Source: Timema cristinae
Taxonomy: Eukaryota; Arthropoda; Insecta; Phasmatodea; Timematidae
NCBI GenBank assembly: GCA_039000515.1
Contig: JBCFYV010009882.1
Location: 48,621,639 to 48,685,638 of the forward strand
DNA length: 64,000 nucleotides
Direction: 5' to 3'
Under the pieces are notes generated by a model. That model was given only the letters and a program-made list of their open reading frames with translations. It did not search any database and was not told where the DNA came from. The translations under genes were made by a program, and so were the position numbers. Shown here piece by piece: positions 33,236 through 45,005 of this stretch. Positions within the stretch are counted from its first letter, which is position 1, and each line of letters begins with the position of its first letter.

Positions 33236-33639
33236 AAATTCATACATTCATATATTATTTATAGATTATAACACATTTCAGCATGATATAATATATTCGT
33301 AGGACCTGGAGCTTAACATATAAACAATCTATTTAAATTAGTAGTTGCATGTCGGGGAGCGCTACCAGGGTAGGCAAGGCTATACACTCTTTCGCTCTCC
33401 TTAGGACCAATCATATCTAGGCACTTCTCCACACACCTCACATGGAAATACACGTTCGTTGATATTTGGCCAATGAGTGTTCTACTAAGGGACGAGAACA
33501 ATTCACGGGTACCGTTTCAACTAGCTCTGCTAATCCTATTAACATTCCACACCCAATCAATTTTAGATCATGTGGTCTATGATAGCTGACATAAACATAT
33601 TGGAACTGTAGTACAACTGCCATAGCTCCAAGAAGTACT
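33236..33639. other. Unique segment between the two related arrays
   Basis: This contains G+C-richer sequence (GTCGGGGAGCGCTACCAGGG, CACACCTCACATGG) not matching the repeat unit. Small minus-strand frames are present without a recognised domain. Confidence 0.35.
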
Positions 33640-34480
33640 CAGTAATACAACCCTTTCTCTATGGAAATTGGAGTACACCCACCATAGCTCCAAGAGCTCC
33701 AAGAAATTCCAAGAATGTATTAATTGAAAAGTGTGGTACACTCTAAATAGCTCCTAGAAATCTATAAGATTCCTAGAATTTCTTAATAGAAATTGTAGTA
33801 CACCTAAAATAGCTCTAAGAAGTCTTGAATAGTCCAATAATTTTTCCTTAGGAGCTGGAGTAAACCGTACATAGTTGAATGGGTTCTAGAGTATTCCACA
33901 CATTTTCCAATGGGAGCTGAGGTAAACCGTACATAGTTGAATGGGATCTAGAGTATTCCACACATTTCCCAATGGGAGCTGAGGTAAACCGTACATAGTT
34001 GAATGGGATCTATAGTATTCCACACATTTCCCAATGGGAGATGAGGTAAACCGTACATAGTTGAATGGGTTCTAGAGTATTCCACACATTTTCCAATGGG
34101 AGCTGAGGTAAACCGTACATAGTTGAATGGGTTCTAGAGTATTCCACACATTTTCCAATGGGAGCTGAGGTAAACCGTACATAGTTGAATAGGTTCTAGA
34201 GTATTCCACACATTTCCCAATGGGAGCTGAGGTAAACCGTACATAGTTGAATGGGATCTAAAGTATTCCAAACGTTTCCCAATGGGAGCTAAGGTAGGCC
34301 TGACATAGTTCCATGGAATCTAGAGTATTCCAAACATTTCTCTGTGAAATCTGAAGTACAACTAACATAGATACATGGAATCTAGAGTTTTTTTTAAACA
34401 TTTCACCATTATCGTTGGAGTAAACCTGACCTAGTTTCATGGAATCTTAAGAGTATAATAAACATTTTTGTCCATAGAAG
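33640..34480 (+). repeat. 62-bp higher-order array derived from a 31-bp unit
   Basis: TAAACCGTACATAG starts at 33861, 33923, 33985, 34047, 34109, 34171 and 34233, exact 62-bp steps, with diverged copies at 34295, 34357 and 34421 and older ones back to 33640. Each 62-mer splits into two 31-bp halves (GGGAGCTGAGGTAAACC.. and GGGTTCTAGAGTATTCC..) that align with each other and with the 31-bp unit (AGGAGCTGGAGAATGC..) of the neighbouring array. The core units are nearly identical, and the edges are decayed. Confidence 0.9.
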
Positions 34481-34639
34481 CTCTATAAGTTTTATAGGAG
34501 CACAGGCTGACATATCTTACATCTTTTACTGTTCCCAGCCTATGGTATGGGTCAGTTTTTTTTGTTCTAGTCATACATTTTCCATTATTGGCTGGCTAGG
34601 TCTGTCATATCTTCATGTGTCATAAAATCTAACTTAAGA

Positions 34640-34786
34640 CTAGGACAATCACAACATACAGTCCCCGGCCGTTAATTTATCAATATGAAAGGGTAAACAC
34701 ATATTTCATCAATTAAAATCTATTCAGCCATGCCGGGATCGACCCAAGCAGACACGCTACCGACTGAGCTAAGGTATCGGATTGGA
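34640..34786 (-). mobile_element. SINE-E, most complete copy
   Basis: On the minus strand, CCGATACCTTAGCTCAGTCGGTAGCG contains a Lys/Ala-type tRNA A box, and GGGTCGATCCCGGCATGGC contains the B box. ATTTCATATTG-like spacer, TAAATTAACGGCCGGGGACTG and GTGATTGTCCTAGTC follow. Confidence 0.75.
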
Positions 34787-34971
34787 TTACATAACTACTT
34801 CTCATAATGATTATTTCCCCAGTAACACTGATTATCAGTGACTTACTTCAGCTTTAATATTAATTTGAAGAGTGCACACTAAACCAAATTTAGGAAAAAT
34901 ATTTCCGTAATGAAACCTGACGATAATTTATAGATTTTTTTACCTACATCAATGGACGTACGCTCTAAGCA

Positions 34972-35581
34972 ATGATTTTCAACTATTTTTATTTAAAGGG
35001 CCCCTTAAAATATCTGTCTGACACATATTATTAGGTTCAACAGGGGTTAATTACAAAATATAGCCTATGTGTAGACAAATAGGGTTAGTAAATATTATTA
35101 ACTCATACTTTTGAATACAAATATTTCAAAAGTATATATTCTCTATTTCTACTTACTAGTTACTATTCTTCGGTACTTGAACTTGGCTGGACAATATTTT
35201 TACTAACCTCACTTTTAACATTACTACCGGAACTCTTCTTTTAATCTTATTCGGATATACGAGCTCTCTTAACATCTTTCCGCATCGTCCAAATAGTAAG
35301 GACAGACTAACAAAACGAAAGCTGATTACCAAACCCTTCCTTCACCTCTGACAAGACATCTTGTGAATGTGGGGAATGCTAGGCCTCCACCGTGGTTCGG
35401 ATTCCACGTTAAACTGTAGGTCCTTCATTTCATCTCACAATCACCCTACCATTACACATTAGCGTAAGTGCGTATAACCCGAATGGGTAGTAAGACGTGG
35501 TGCTAATAATAATTTTATAAGTTCTCACTGAACTCCGACCATGGGCTAGCGGAACCCTGGTTGGGGATCACTGCTACAAAG
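34972..35581. mobile_element. Probable hAT-like miniature element carrying a SINE-B
   Basis: The left end CAATGATTTTCAAC (34980) with AAAGGGCCCC resembles the inverted right end CAGTGATCCCCAACC (complement of 35559-35573), with GGCTAGCGG inside. Such CAGTG..TCAACC/GGGCC ends are typical of hAT elements. The presumptive 8-bp flanks match poorly (GCTCTAAG, CTACAAAG), so boundaries are uncertain. Confidence 0.45.
35326..35515 (+). mobile_element. SINE-B, 5'-truncated
   Basis: It begins at ACCAAACCCTTCCTTCACC and runs to GCGTATAACCCGAATGGGTAGTAAGACG and CTAATAATAA. An 18-bp internal deletion removes TGTATTAATCACAAC. Confidence 0.88.
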
Positions 35582-35634
35582 TTTCACTCTAGAAAAAAAA
35601 TTTGACAGCTTCTCACAGGGAATCTGTGCTTCTT

Positions 35635-35650
35635 CCCCCCCCCCCCCCCC
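35635..35650. repeat. Poly-C run
   Basis: About 16 consecutive C. This is unusual in an AT-rich window and prone to length error. Confidence 0.85.
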
Positions 35651-35835
35651 TCTCCATCAACTCAAATGTTGTGGTACTTACTTCCTCTATATTTAAACTT
35701 TCTTCTCCCTAGTACACTGTTGTAACTATATAAATACATTGGGTGAGTCTAAAAAGAGTGGCGCACACTAAAATAACATAAACTATTATCAAGAGTCAAT
35801 GTCCACTTTGATTTTAACAAACCACTTATTTATTT

Positions 35836-36103
35836 TTGGATTATTATTTTCTAAACAAAAAATTATATTACTATAAAATTTTGGAATGTAATTTTCTAAA
35901 CATAAAATTGTAGTACTATAAAATTTTGGAATGTAATTTTCTAAACATAAAATTGTAGTACTATAAAATTTTGGAATGTTATTTTCTAAACATAAAATTG
36001 TAGTACTATAAAATTTTGGAATGTTATTTTCTAAACATAAAATTGTATTACTATAAAATTTTGGAATGTTATTTTCTAAACATAAAATTATATTACTGTA
36101 AAG
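35836..36103 (+). repeat. 45-bp tandem array, about six units
   Basis: TTGGAATGT starts at 35881, 35926, 35971, 36016 and 36061 with a further partial unit at the 5' side. Units (ATTTTCTAAACATAAAATTG, TACTATAAAATT) differ by one or two bases, so amplification is recent. Confidence 0.95.
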
Positions 36104-36466
36104 CTACCTGGTAAAGTCAGGCTTACAAATCTCATCCCCTTTCATAGCATTAAATAAAGCTACCGTACTTTTAAAAATAAAATTCTTGTTTGAATAATAT
36201 GTCAACGATTATATCCAAATCAATATTTCACTTGTGAGTGTACCTAAATTCTAAGATACTTATTATTAGCTTTAAACTATGATATCATATCTCCATTTTT
36301 TATTCGAGAACTCTAAAAAGCATTTTCAGTTCGAGTCCCAGTTATGTCAAAGTTACTTATATCCGTGATCATAAATCATACCTATCTCCTTGCAATACCT
36401 ATCTTTTATCTATGCTATATAAATTGAGTAGGTTAGGTAAGCGTTGGGTGTTGCAAGGATTTAAGG

Positions 36467-37211
36467 GTGATTTACATGGTGCAGCTTTTGATATTATTTG
36501 CTGGCTTCTTTTGACGCCACCTTGACGTTTTCCCTGAGTGAATATCTGGTTGCAAGATTCGCTAGCTGATAACGTTTACACAATGCTTCTAAAAAGTGGA
36601 AAGTTACCAGCGTTTAGCCGGTCTTGAGTGTCATGGTGTTAAAATAACTCACCTCACACGTGCGTCTCAAACAAGGTTTGTAGCTACAGTAGTCCCTTGG
36701 CTTCTTTGGTGCTTACTGGCAGCTTACAGCTAACGGCTTTGAAAAGTTACCAGACCAAATTATGTATCCCTAATCAGAACCAAATGATCTGCAAAAACAT
36801 GTGTTTATCAGCCGTCACTTCTAACAGTCAAAATTTAGATATATACCTAAATGTTGACTGTCAGAAGTCAGCTGTGAGCTTTCATTCAGCACCAAAGAAG
36901 CCATGAGGCTACTGTAGCTGCCCGTTTAGCGCATGCGCATTAAGAAAGACCCATTCACTGGTTGCTCTTAAAAGCGCTGACATGCCTCTTCTTTTGACGC
37001 TGCTGGTAAAAACAACTATTTATTCGCTTTGTGTGAGAGTTAAAGTTGGACATGCTCAACTTGTCAGCTAGCGTCTTTTACTCGCCGCTTCTTCAAAATT
37101 ATGGCGTGAGAGAATAAAATAAACCGCGTCTTTAGAATCTTTTACCAGCGAATTTTCCAGCTTATAAAGAATCTTGTTCAAAACGATTAAAAGCAGCACC
37201 GTGTAAATCAC
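36467..37211. mobile_element. Foldback element with nested inverted repeats
   Basis: The terminal GTGATTTACATGGTGCAGCTTTT (36467) is the near complement of AAAAGCAGCACCGTGTAAATCAC (ends 37211). Further pairs nest inside: TTCGCTAGCTGATAAC with CTTGTCAGCTAGCGTC; GTAGCTACAGTAGTCCCTTGG with CATGAGGCTACTGTAGCTGC; CTTCTAACAGTCAAAATTTAG with CCTAAATGTTGACTGTCAGAAG at the centre. No transposase is present. No clear target duplication was found, so the superfamily is open. Confidence 0.75.
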
Positions 37212-38440
37212 TATATAGACTAACATTTATTTAAATAATTATATTTAACATACATTTACACAAATTTTAATTTATTTTGAATTTAAATTTTGTATACACC
37301 TTTGAAAACTGTAATCAGCTAATTTATAAAGAGCAAATGTTATGAAAATAATTCTAGATCTGAAAATAAATCTGTTTTTAAACACGTTAAAAGTTTTCTT
37401 AACCTATATCCATGAGCCAAAGAGTGGTGTATAAATTTAGAATTTCTGAGTGATTTTGATATAATTACCTACTATAAAATAAAAAAAATAATTTTCACAA
37501 CGTACATTATTTGCCCCTAATAACCACATAAAAACCTCCAAATAGCTTGTAAAGGCTTCATACATTTTCTTTGCCTCCAGAGGTTAGGGGGCTTTGCCCC
37601 TAAACTCTACTCCCCTCGTCTCTCTTTAAAAATTTAGTTCTGGCTACGATCCTTCCTCGTAGACCCAGAAATAAATTTCTGGGTTTATCACTGTTATTAA
37701 CATAAGGCGATTATTGGCTTAATAAAATACAAACATGTGACAGTTAAATGTTGCCTTATTGATTTTTATTTAGATATTTAGTAGAAACAAGTATATGGTG
37801 GATTGTGGTATACTTTCTTTGGAAAAGCCGTTCCACTCAATTTTTTCCCCGTTTATAAACCAGTAGGAGTCACCGTTTTGTAACTTAAATATTAATTTCG
37901 TTAATGATATATTATGTTATATAACATTTACTAATGTATCTAATAAAATAGATATAAACCAAAAAATCAAGTTTTTTAACAACTAATTTTTTACAAAATA
38001 TGAAATTAACATTATATCCCAGTTTCATGAGTTTACAAATATATCATGTTATAAGTTACGTTCCATTTTTGTGTGAAAGCCAAGTAGTTATAGACATGAA
38101 CAATGCCTGCAAAGACTTAAAAGGATATCTTTTAATCAAGGTTTTAACAAAAATTAAAAACGTATAATACCTCTTGAAATATTTAAAATAAAACATGAAC
38201 AAGTGTTCTTGCTAGAACCCCTTTTACTTTTGACTTCACACGGATATATTTTCTAAAATAAATTATAAGAAATGTTCAAATTTATTTTCGATAAAAACTA
38301 TGGCTCAATAGCACCTCCCATTTTTATGTGGTGGCATTGCATGGTTATAGGCTGAATTATTTGTATTTTCTGAGATAATTTAAATAATTGAAAATAAGTT
38401 TTATGTGCAACAACAATTTATTACACCATAATATACTTTC
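37212..38440. other. AT-rich spacer
   Basis: No feature is supported. Confidence 0.5.
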
Positions 38441-38454
38441 GTTGCAGAAACCAA

Positions 38455-38655
38455 ATAACCACAATGGCGGTCGATTGGTTTACGATGTTATACACTCATT
38501 AGTTGTTACACTTTATCACCATTAGTAGTCTGGTCGTGGTTCCAATCCTTATTTAATTCACTGGCATGAGTCCAACACCTTATCACAGTCTGTAGCACGT
38601 GAGACAACTGCGTTAGATGTCCCGGATTTCATTCCCACCTTGAACAAATTTATTA
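38455..38655 (+). mobile_element. Two tRNA-like SINE heads in tandem (decayed)
   Basis: ATGGCGGTCGATTGGTTTACG with GTCGTGGTTCCAATCC and, 120 bp on, TCTGTAGCACGTGAGACAACTGCGTTAG with GATTTCATTCCC suggest two pol III-type heads. Bodies are not recognisable. Confidence 0.3.
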
Positions 38656-40560
38656 TTTATAAATTTGTTAGAAGAGGGACAGAATATAATTTTTTCTTTG
38701 TACTAGGCTAGTTTGTAAGTCATGTTTTAAAATAATAGGTTTCAAAGTTGCACATAAACTAAACCAAATAAAAATAATTATTTGGAGTTGATTTTATAAA
38801 TTGATTTTCTCACATTTTCAAAAAAATTTCAGTGCAATTATTCTTAGATATTTTTCTCATCTTTAAGAAATATTTTGACTTAAATTAGTAATTATAAGAT
38901 GCTGATAATCAAAACACAGGCACCAGACATAGCATTATGTGTAATTATAAATATAGCGCTGCTGAGCTTAGCGGCAATAAATCTGTCCACTGATAGCAGT
39001 CGGATATACAAACCAACTTCCCAAAGACATACTTCACAACCCACTAATCACAGATAATTCTATTAAGTGTCTATTAAAATCTGGCTAATATAATAATAAG
39101 CATAATAATACACAATTATTGGCGTCATCCAAACGTAAATTTATTTATTATGAAGTGTATAACATTTGCATAACTTGATAAGTTTCTAATCTAAAAATTA
39201 TTAATCTGTCTCAAGCGAATAAGATCTGGCCACTACATGCTCCATATGAGCTGTATTACAAGTTATTAAGAGTGGAACGGCCTACAGTAAGAATATAATT
39301 TGTTACCGTTTACATTATCTATTTTGGTAAAAATAATTCTTGCAATAAGACAAGCTATTGTTTGATATACCTTAACCATTACATTCAAATTTGAAATGTA
39401 TTCAGTATTTAATTGAAAATATTTATGAAATTGTCTTTAGTAAAATTATATACCAACCTTACTATAACAGTTGTCATCCTTGCATAGAGTTATATAGGAC
39501 AACGCACTTTGCAGTAGTAGATTAATTATTCGAAGGAAAGTTACAATTTATAATTTAAAAAAATTCTTAACAAATTCTTAAATATTTAGTAATTTTAAAA
39601 ACTTCTCCACGCTGTACCTTATATTTGTGCCTATACATATTTTTAGTAATGTTGAAGATTTATACGTACAGGTACACTCAGTTTACACTTAAAGGTAGCA
39701 GTCTAATTTTAACTGATTACAATTTGACCATATCTTAAAAGCTTCACCATAGAGGAATTTAGCAAAATAAGCTTATTACATTCCGTTTTACCCTGACAAA
39801 TGAAGAGATAGCCTAATTAAATTTCACTATGGTGTTGCTTATAGGATGCTCATAGTGTGACCGGTCAAGGAAAACTGCTACCTGTGAGTTTAAGATGAGT
39901 GTACAGTACATAATAGGAAAGAAAAACTTTCTTAGTTGAATCTTGAAAACTAGCATATATGAACATGCTTATATGAAAGTATGACTGTTTATTTAAATAA
40001 TTTATTTTGTATAAAGTCTTAGCTAATAATTTTGGTAGTAACTTTTATTTATTACAGTTGCGCAACTTGTTTTTATAACAGATATACATTTTCAATTTTA
40101 AAGTGTAAACTGGGTTTAATGTTTCAATATAAAGTACTTTGGATTATAAAATATGATGACATAATAAAACAGTATGATAAAAGATTTCACAACACTTTGT
40201 AACATTATATTGCTTACACATAATATCTTCTATTAAAAAGAATAATTAAATCAAACTCGAGTTTTCACAGTGATTATTTTATTTTCATAGTATAGTGATA
40301 ATAATTAAAAATAACTTTTATTACAAATTTCAAGACTGGAAGCGATATTTTATCTACAAATTACACCCAGAAACGTATGATAATTTGGCTAATATGAGTG
40401 CGGCTGGGGGCATCAGAAAGTATCGAAAGCCCTCTTAATTACCTATTGTACTTTAAAAATACAGGCCTTGTACCTGATCTGAAAGCTACTTCCTAATCAA
40501 TAACTGGTTTGCAAATACAGTCGTGGCTCGATCTTCTCGTTCTTGTTTAATTAAAAGTTT
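38656..40560. other. AT-rich spacer
   Basis: No supported feature in 1.9 kb. Scattered short open frames only. Confidence 0.5.
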
Positions 40561-40990
40561 TGTTTCACCAATGCAGTACGGTCTCATTAACTTGGAGCAT
40601 GGAGGTTGGCAAAAAGCGGGGGGAGTAGGGTCGAAGGGGGTTCTTTTAAAAGCTCACTAAAGCGCTGCAATCTCTCACTACCTCAAACCATTTACCCCAA
40701 CCATCTGGTGAAACAAAAACGGAATCCTTTGATCCTGCGAGATAATCACTCATTTACGATACAATATGTCACTCCCCTCAGTGACAGAATTCCAAATGAT
40801 AAACAGCAAACACACCCACATATATAGGCGCGTGGTTGAACACACACGAACGCGAAAAGCAAATATATGCCAATGGCGATGGGGGTTGTCGGTGCTGATC
40901 GAGCTAACCGTAGGGCTAAATTGCTTCTCTTTATTCGAAGTCCTGTGTTCGTTTCAGAACAACTGAAAATTCAATATCTTTTATGTCCAT
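40561..40990. other. G+C-richer single-copy segment
   Basis: GGTTGGCAAAAAGCGGGGGGAGTAGGG, GCGCGTGGTTGAACACACACG and GGCGATGGGGGTTGTCGG stand out from AT-rich flanks. Overlapping frames of 73 and 66 codons are unrecognised. It may be an untranslated exon, promoter or inserted sequence, with no evidence to choose. Confidence 0.3.
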
Positions 40991-41220
40991 TCTGAGTCTT
41001 AAATGAGTGGGTGCTCAGATCACATTTATAATCCAGGTTTAAATGTTACAATCCAATAACAAAATGGGCCAACTGACGAGGAATCTTAGATTTAAAGCCA
41101 GCCACTTTTATAAAATATATTGTAACTTTCCTGAAACTCAATTTTTGTTGTTATTATAATTGTACTGTACATACAAAAGAGATAAAGCTGTCTAAATTAG
41201 ATTTAAGTACAGTACATAAA

Positions 41221-41241
41221 TTGAAAAAAAAAAAAAAAAAA
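41221..41241. repeat. Poly-A run
   Basis: A run of about 16 A follows AAATTG. No retrocopy is recognisable upstream. Confidence 0.7.
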
Positions 41242-41499
41242 TTGTGTCACACAATCGTTCAAACATTCTTATATAGTGGCCAAGCAGAACTAGCGGGCGT
41301 TGCACTGCTTTTCTTTGCTTCAAACAAAAGGAAAATAAAAACTTTTCATTTTAATTCTCTCGACCCAATTTTTATTTAATTTAAAAAATGAGATCCAAAT
41401 TTAAAATTCCGGTTTTGAGGTGCACATTTTATAGTGCAAAGGGGTTACTCTTTTTAAAATTTCAGACCTTTGTGTGGGACAGATATCATGCTCTGCTCT

Positions 41500-41501
<2 letters not shown>

Positions 41502-41535
<34 letters not shown>
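41502..41535. repeat. (CA)n microsatellite
   Basis: About 16 CA units. The overlapping open frames on both strands (THTHTH, VCVCVC) are artefacts of it. Confidence 0.97.
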
Positions 41536-41536
<1 letters not shown>

Positions 41537-42619
41537 TACACAAACTCTATATTTTATTAATAAAGAGTATGGCTTTGAACAAAATTTAAAAAAATACGTT
41601 TTCATTAAATTAAAGAAGTATTTTAAGTTGTATTTTCTCGGAAAAGTAATAAATATTTTCAAATTACAAAAAACACTATTCGTATACAAATTTTAGATAA
41701 TATTTAATAATATTTTGATTTTGTTTAAAAAATCTCTTCTTTGTAAACAATCTTCAAATTACTAAAATCTATGGAAATACAAATATTTTATTATTTATTA
41801 TGAAAAAAGCTTTTAAATATCCATCTTGAACTGAATCTTTAAGGCCAATTTTGAAAACTTTAAAATTTTCTCAAATTTGTCTTGAACTAATTTATTTTAT
41901 AAATGCTAGCATTTATCATTATGTATTATGTAGTTCCTAGATACCGATTATGAACAAGATTGTTAGAAATATTTTCAAAATTTCCAAAAAATTTTCTTTG
42001 GTAAGCCACTATCAAATGATATTTAAGAAAAACAAATACATACAATTATTTAAAATGAAAAAACTAAACGAATGTCCCTTCTGGACCAATAATCTAGGGC
42101 CACTTTTAAAAAATATAGGTATAGTTCTTTAAAAGATCAGTCATTAGTTAAATACCGTTAAAAGAATTGGTCCCCGAAAAACAAGTATACATTCTTTTTT
42201 TTTTGTTATGTTAAACACTCCCCAGAAATTCACTTTAAACAATATAATTTTAGCTATTTATGAAATATATGGTAATCTAAAAAATTAATTATCATTAAAC
42301 TACCCTTAATTTTAGGGCTAAGGTTAAAATAAAAAAAATCTTGTTGTAATAGCCAAATAATATAACATACATTTCTATTTTGAACAAAATCTATCAAACT
42401 ATTTTGAATCCAAGTATAAGGACGGACATAATTGTAAAATCAACTTTTTTTATGTTAAGGGTTAAATATAACGCGAGAAACTCATCATAATTTCTAGGTC
42501 ACAAATGTTCACGGTAATTATACTGTCTATTTATATGAGGAAGTAAAAACCACCCGGAGTTGTATACACACGAATCCTACGTACACATTCTGCTATGGAA
42601 TCTACAATTATATACTTGC
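41536..42619. other. AT-rich spacer
   Basis: No feature is supported. Confidence 0.5.
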
Positions 42620-42705
42620 CTGTTCTGGCTAAACGCATACGTATTAATTACGCTAGTTAGCTAGGGATAAATAACATTGAATTTAGTATGTAGATTGGGT
42701 GACTA
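42620..42705 (-). mobile_element. SINE-A/C 3' fragment
   Basis: GCCTGTTCTGGCTAAACGCATACGTATTAATTACGCTAGTTAGCTAGGGATAAATAACATTG is the reversed shared tail with a damaged hairpin. It abuts the decayed coding block. Confidence 0.55.
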
Positions 42706-42734
42706 CATATTGTCATGAACTAGACTGTGATAGT

Positions 42735-43720
42735 GGTGACGTGCTCTACACTGAACTTGGACTCATTATCAATTATCATCTCGAACGAAAACGACTGTAT
42801 ACAGAATGACCCAAGATTCTCATTAAGGGCGAGGGTAAGATAACTTGGACTCAGTGTGTAATTACTAATAGTTATAATTACAGCTTCTACTAATTGGAAG
42901 ATCTTGGTAGTCCTTCTCTGAATACTCTTAAAACCCACCGCTATACAGAAGGGTGTTCCACTAATTCCGGTACGTTCTATGCTTGTGCACCGGCTAATGT
43001 CAGACTCCTCCGTGAATGGTTCAATTGTTTTAAGTTTGATCGGTCAGAACGATTGCGATTTGACTAAAAGTGCTATACAAAATGATACGGGTGCCGTGAT
43101 TAGTTCACTCTTCCAAATCATCGCTATGATAAATAAGCGTATACCTCACATCTATTTCGAACATTTATCGTGTTTATGTGACGGACAAGATGAAATTGAT
43201 GCTGGACCTGTTCTGACCAAACCTTCCGCTTGAAGAGTTAAGAAAACTTCTAAACGTAGACCTGTTTGTGTGTTCTGTTCTCCTAAGACTCTAGCTATTA
43301 AGATAATTGTTTAAAGTACCGAACCTATCACTAAACCTGCTGAAGAGACCAAGTCTTTTTTTTCCTAGAGCTAAGAAGAATAAGAATATACTTGTTGAGA
43401 GCATCATCTCTCCTTCTAGACGTAAAAGGTCTGAGTTTCCCTGTTGAGAAGGAGAAACGAATGCTTCATCCTATTTTTGGACTTTGAAGGGTTACAACAA
43501 ATGAAGGGTCCTTGACGTTTGACTGTATAACAAGTATAGTAGGTGTTGAAATGACAACTTTAGAGCCTCCATACAACCTTCAGACATTAGAAGAGTGGTT
43601 AGAAACAAATGGTTTGACAGATTGGGAAGGAAGGTGATCCAAACCATGACTCTGTAGCTTACCCTGTGTATAAATTTAATTGCTCAGTTTTTGTTAATGG
43701 TGAGGATAAAACTTTTTTTT
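42735..43720 (+). pseudogene. Decayed coding block of unknown origin
   Basis: One plus-strand frame stays readable over about 500 bp: NLDSLSIIISNENDCIQND, then TNWKILVVLL, then an 84-codon open stretch from 42979 (HRLMSDSSVNGSIVLSLIGQ, TGAVISSLFQIIAMINKRIP, CDGQDEIDAGP). Stops fall near 42840, 42856, 42929 and 43231. Further pieces in other frames, with RRPVCVFCSPK and later YPVYKFNCSVFVNGEDKT, extend it to about 43720. Codon choice and composition differ from the flanks. I do not recognise the family. It may derive from a transposon, an integrated viral sequence or a dead host gene. Confidence 0.5.
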
Positions 43721-44002
43721 TGTAAAATCAATAAGTTCTTCCAAATTAATCGTGTTAAATATAGGTTTTGGCAAATTCAACCATTCGTGTTTATGTATGA
43801 AATACTGGTATTTAAATAAAATAAATAATAATGTAACAATTTGTAAAGTAACGAGAGAGAAAAGATGGTCTTGTACTGTTTAGTATTATATTTAAGTATT
43901 TTCATTTATTTAAAACAGCTACCAAGTTAATTGCAACATTTAGAGAAGACTTAGCAGAAGAATATATAGCACACACTCTATTAATTTAATTTCTTTTTCC
44001 CA

Positions 44003-44206
44003 CTTAGTTGGTCGAATGGTCAAAGGCGCTACACTCGCAATAGACTAACCTGCAAGTGATGGAGGGATTGGTTTTAGAATCCTGACCGAATGTACTTAAA
44101 TGTACTTAAATGGTTCCCATTTTTAACACATTAGCCTAATTATAGCATTTGCTTACAACTTAAACGGGCAGTAAGAGACGGTGCTGAAATAAATAATAAT
44201 TAATGA
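44003..44206 (+). mobile_element. SINE-C copy with internal deletion
   Basis: The head CACTTAGTTGGTCGAATGGTCAAAGGCG and a B-box-like GGTTTTAGAATCCTGACCG are followed by a direct ATGTACTTAA repeat where the central body should be, then the tail ACTTAAACGGGCAGTAAGAGACGGTGC and AATAATAAT. Confidence 0.72.
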
Positions 44207-44643
44207 TTTTAGTCATAGATTAAAACTCTTTTGTGTGTACTCTGCATCTTACTGCATGTTCATGTTATTCGTATATCACGAATATTTTAAGGACACAAGA
44301 TAAGTAAGGTAGTATGCAGTAGGACTAATCTGTATAGGTTAAACCACAGTTTAGATCTACAGCTCTACAGTTACAGTTTAAAGTTTATATCACAATGTTA
44401 AAACATGATATGTAATCACTTGTTTTGGTTTTGTAGTTGTCACAGGCACAACAAACTAGGACCTCCTGATCAGAGTTGAGTTACGAACCATTCCCAGTCG
44501 CTCGATAAAGGTCTGCATACAGTCTCCAGGCAAGATTAAAATCCTTCCAAAGTCTCTTAAGTCTTCAACTTAAGGACTAAGAGCTTAATACACACTGCCA
44601 TAGAAGATCCTTAGTTAGTTATGATAGTTTTAGCAATAAATCA

Positions 44644-44871
44644 GCACTGGTGGGCACGCAGTCTATATGTCAAGCTTGTTTAAACAGGTTGGCCGGTGAT
44701 GGAAAGGTTGAGTTTTGAATCCTGTCCACGGGGTATGAAAATAAATTTTTCCTAAAGGTTTTCCAACTCTAACTCCATGCGAATGCAGATACATTTCTTA
44801 TACATTCTATCTTCCTTATCCCCACAACCAACATTAGCGTAATTAATTTACATGGGCTATGAGATATATAT
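44644..44871 (+). mobile_element. SINE-D copy
   Basis: CTGGTGGGCACGCAGTCTATATGTCAAGC is the head, and GGTTGAGTTTTGAATCCTG the B-box region. GGTTTTCCAACTCTAACTCCATGCGAATGCAGATAC and CAACATTAGCGTAATTAATTTA follow. Its tail leads directly into the palindrome. Confidence 0.65.
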
Positions 44872-45005
44872 ATTAATTTAAGTGCGCATAGCCTTGACGG
44901 ACAATGAGACATGAAGAATTTTATATATACATATATATATGTATATGTATATATAATATTCTTCATGCCTCATTGTCCGTCAAGGCTATGCGCACTTAAA
45001 TTAAT
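44872..45005. repeat. 134-bp near-perfect palindrome made of two SINE 3' tails
   Basis: TTAATTTAAGTGCGCATAGCC.. from 44873 and ..GGCTATGCGCACTTAAATTAA ending 45004 are reverse complements with only a few mismatches (centre near 44938.5). The arms contain the SINE tail in altered form (AAGTGCGCATAGCCTTGACGG, ACAATGAGACATGAAGAAT). The centre is (AT)n-type sequence. The transcript of either strand would fold into a stem of about 60 bp. Confidence 0.9.

Noticed and set aside
41388..41696. 102-codon frame and its antisense partner
   Set aside because: Held open by a CA microsatellite and AT-rich flanks.
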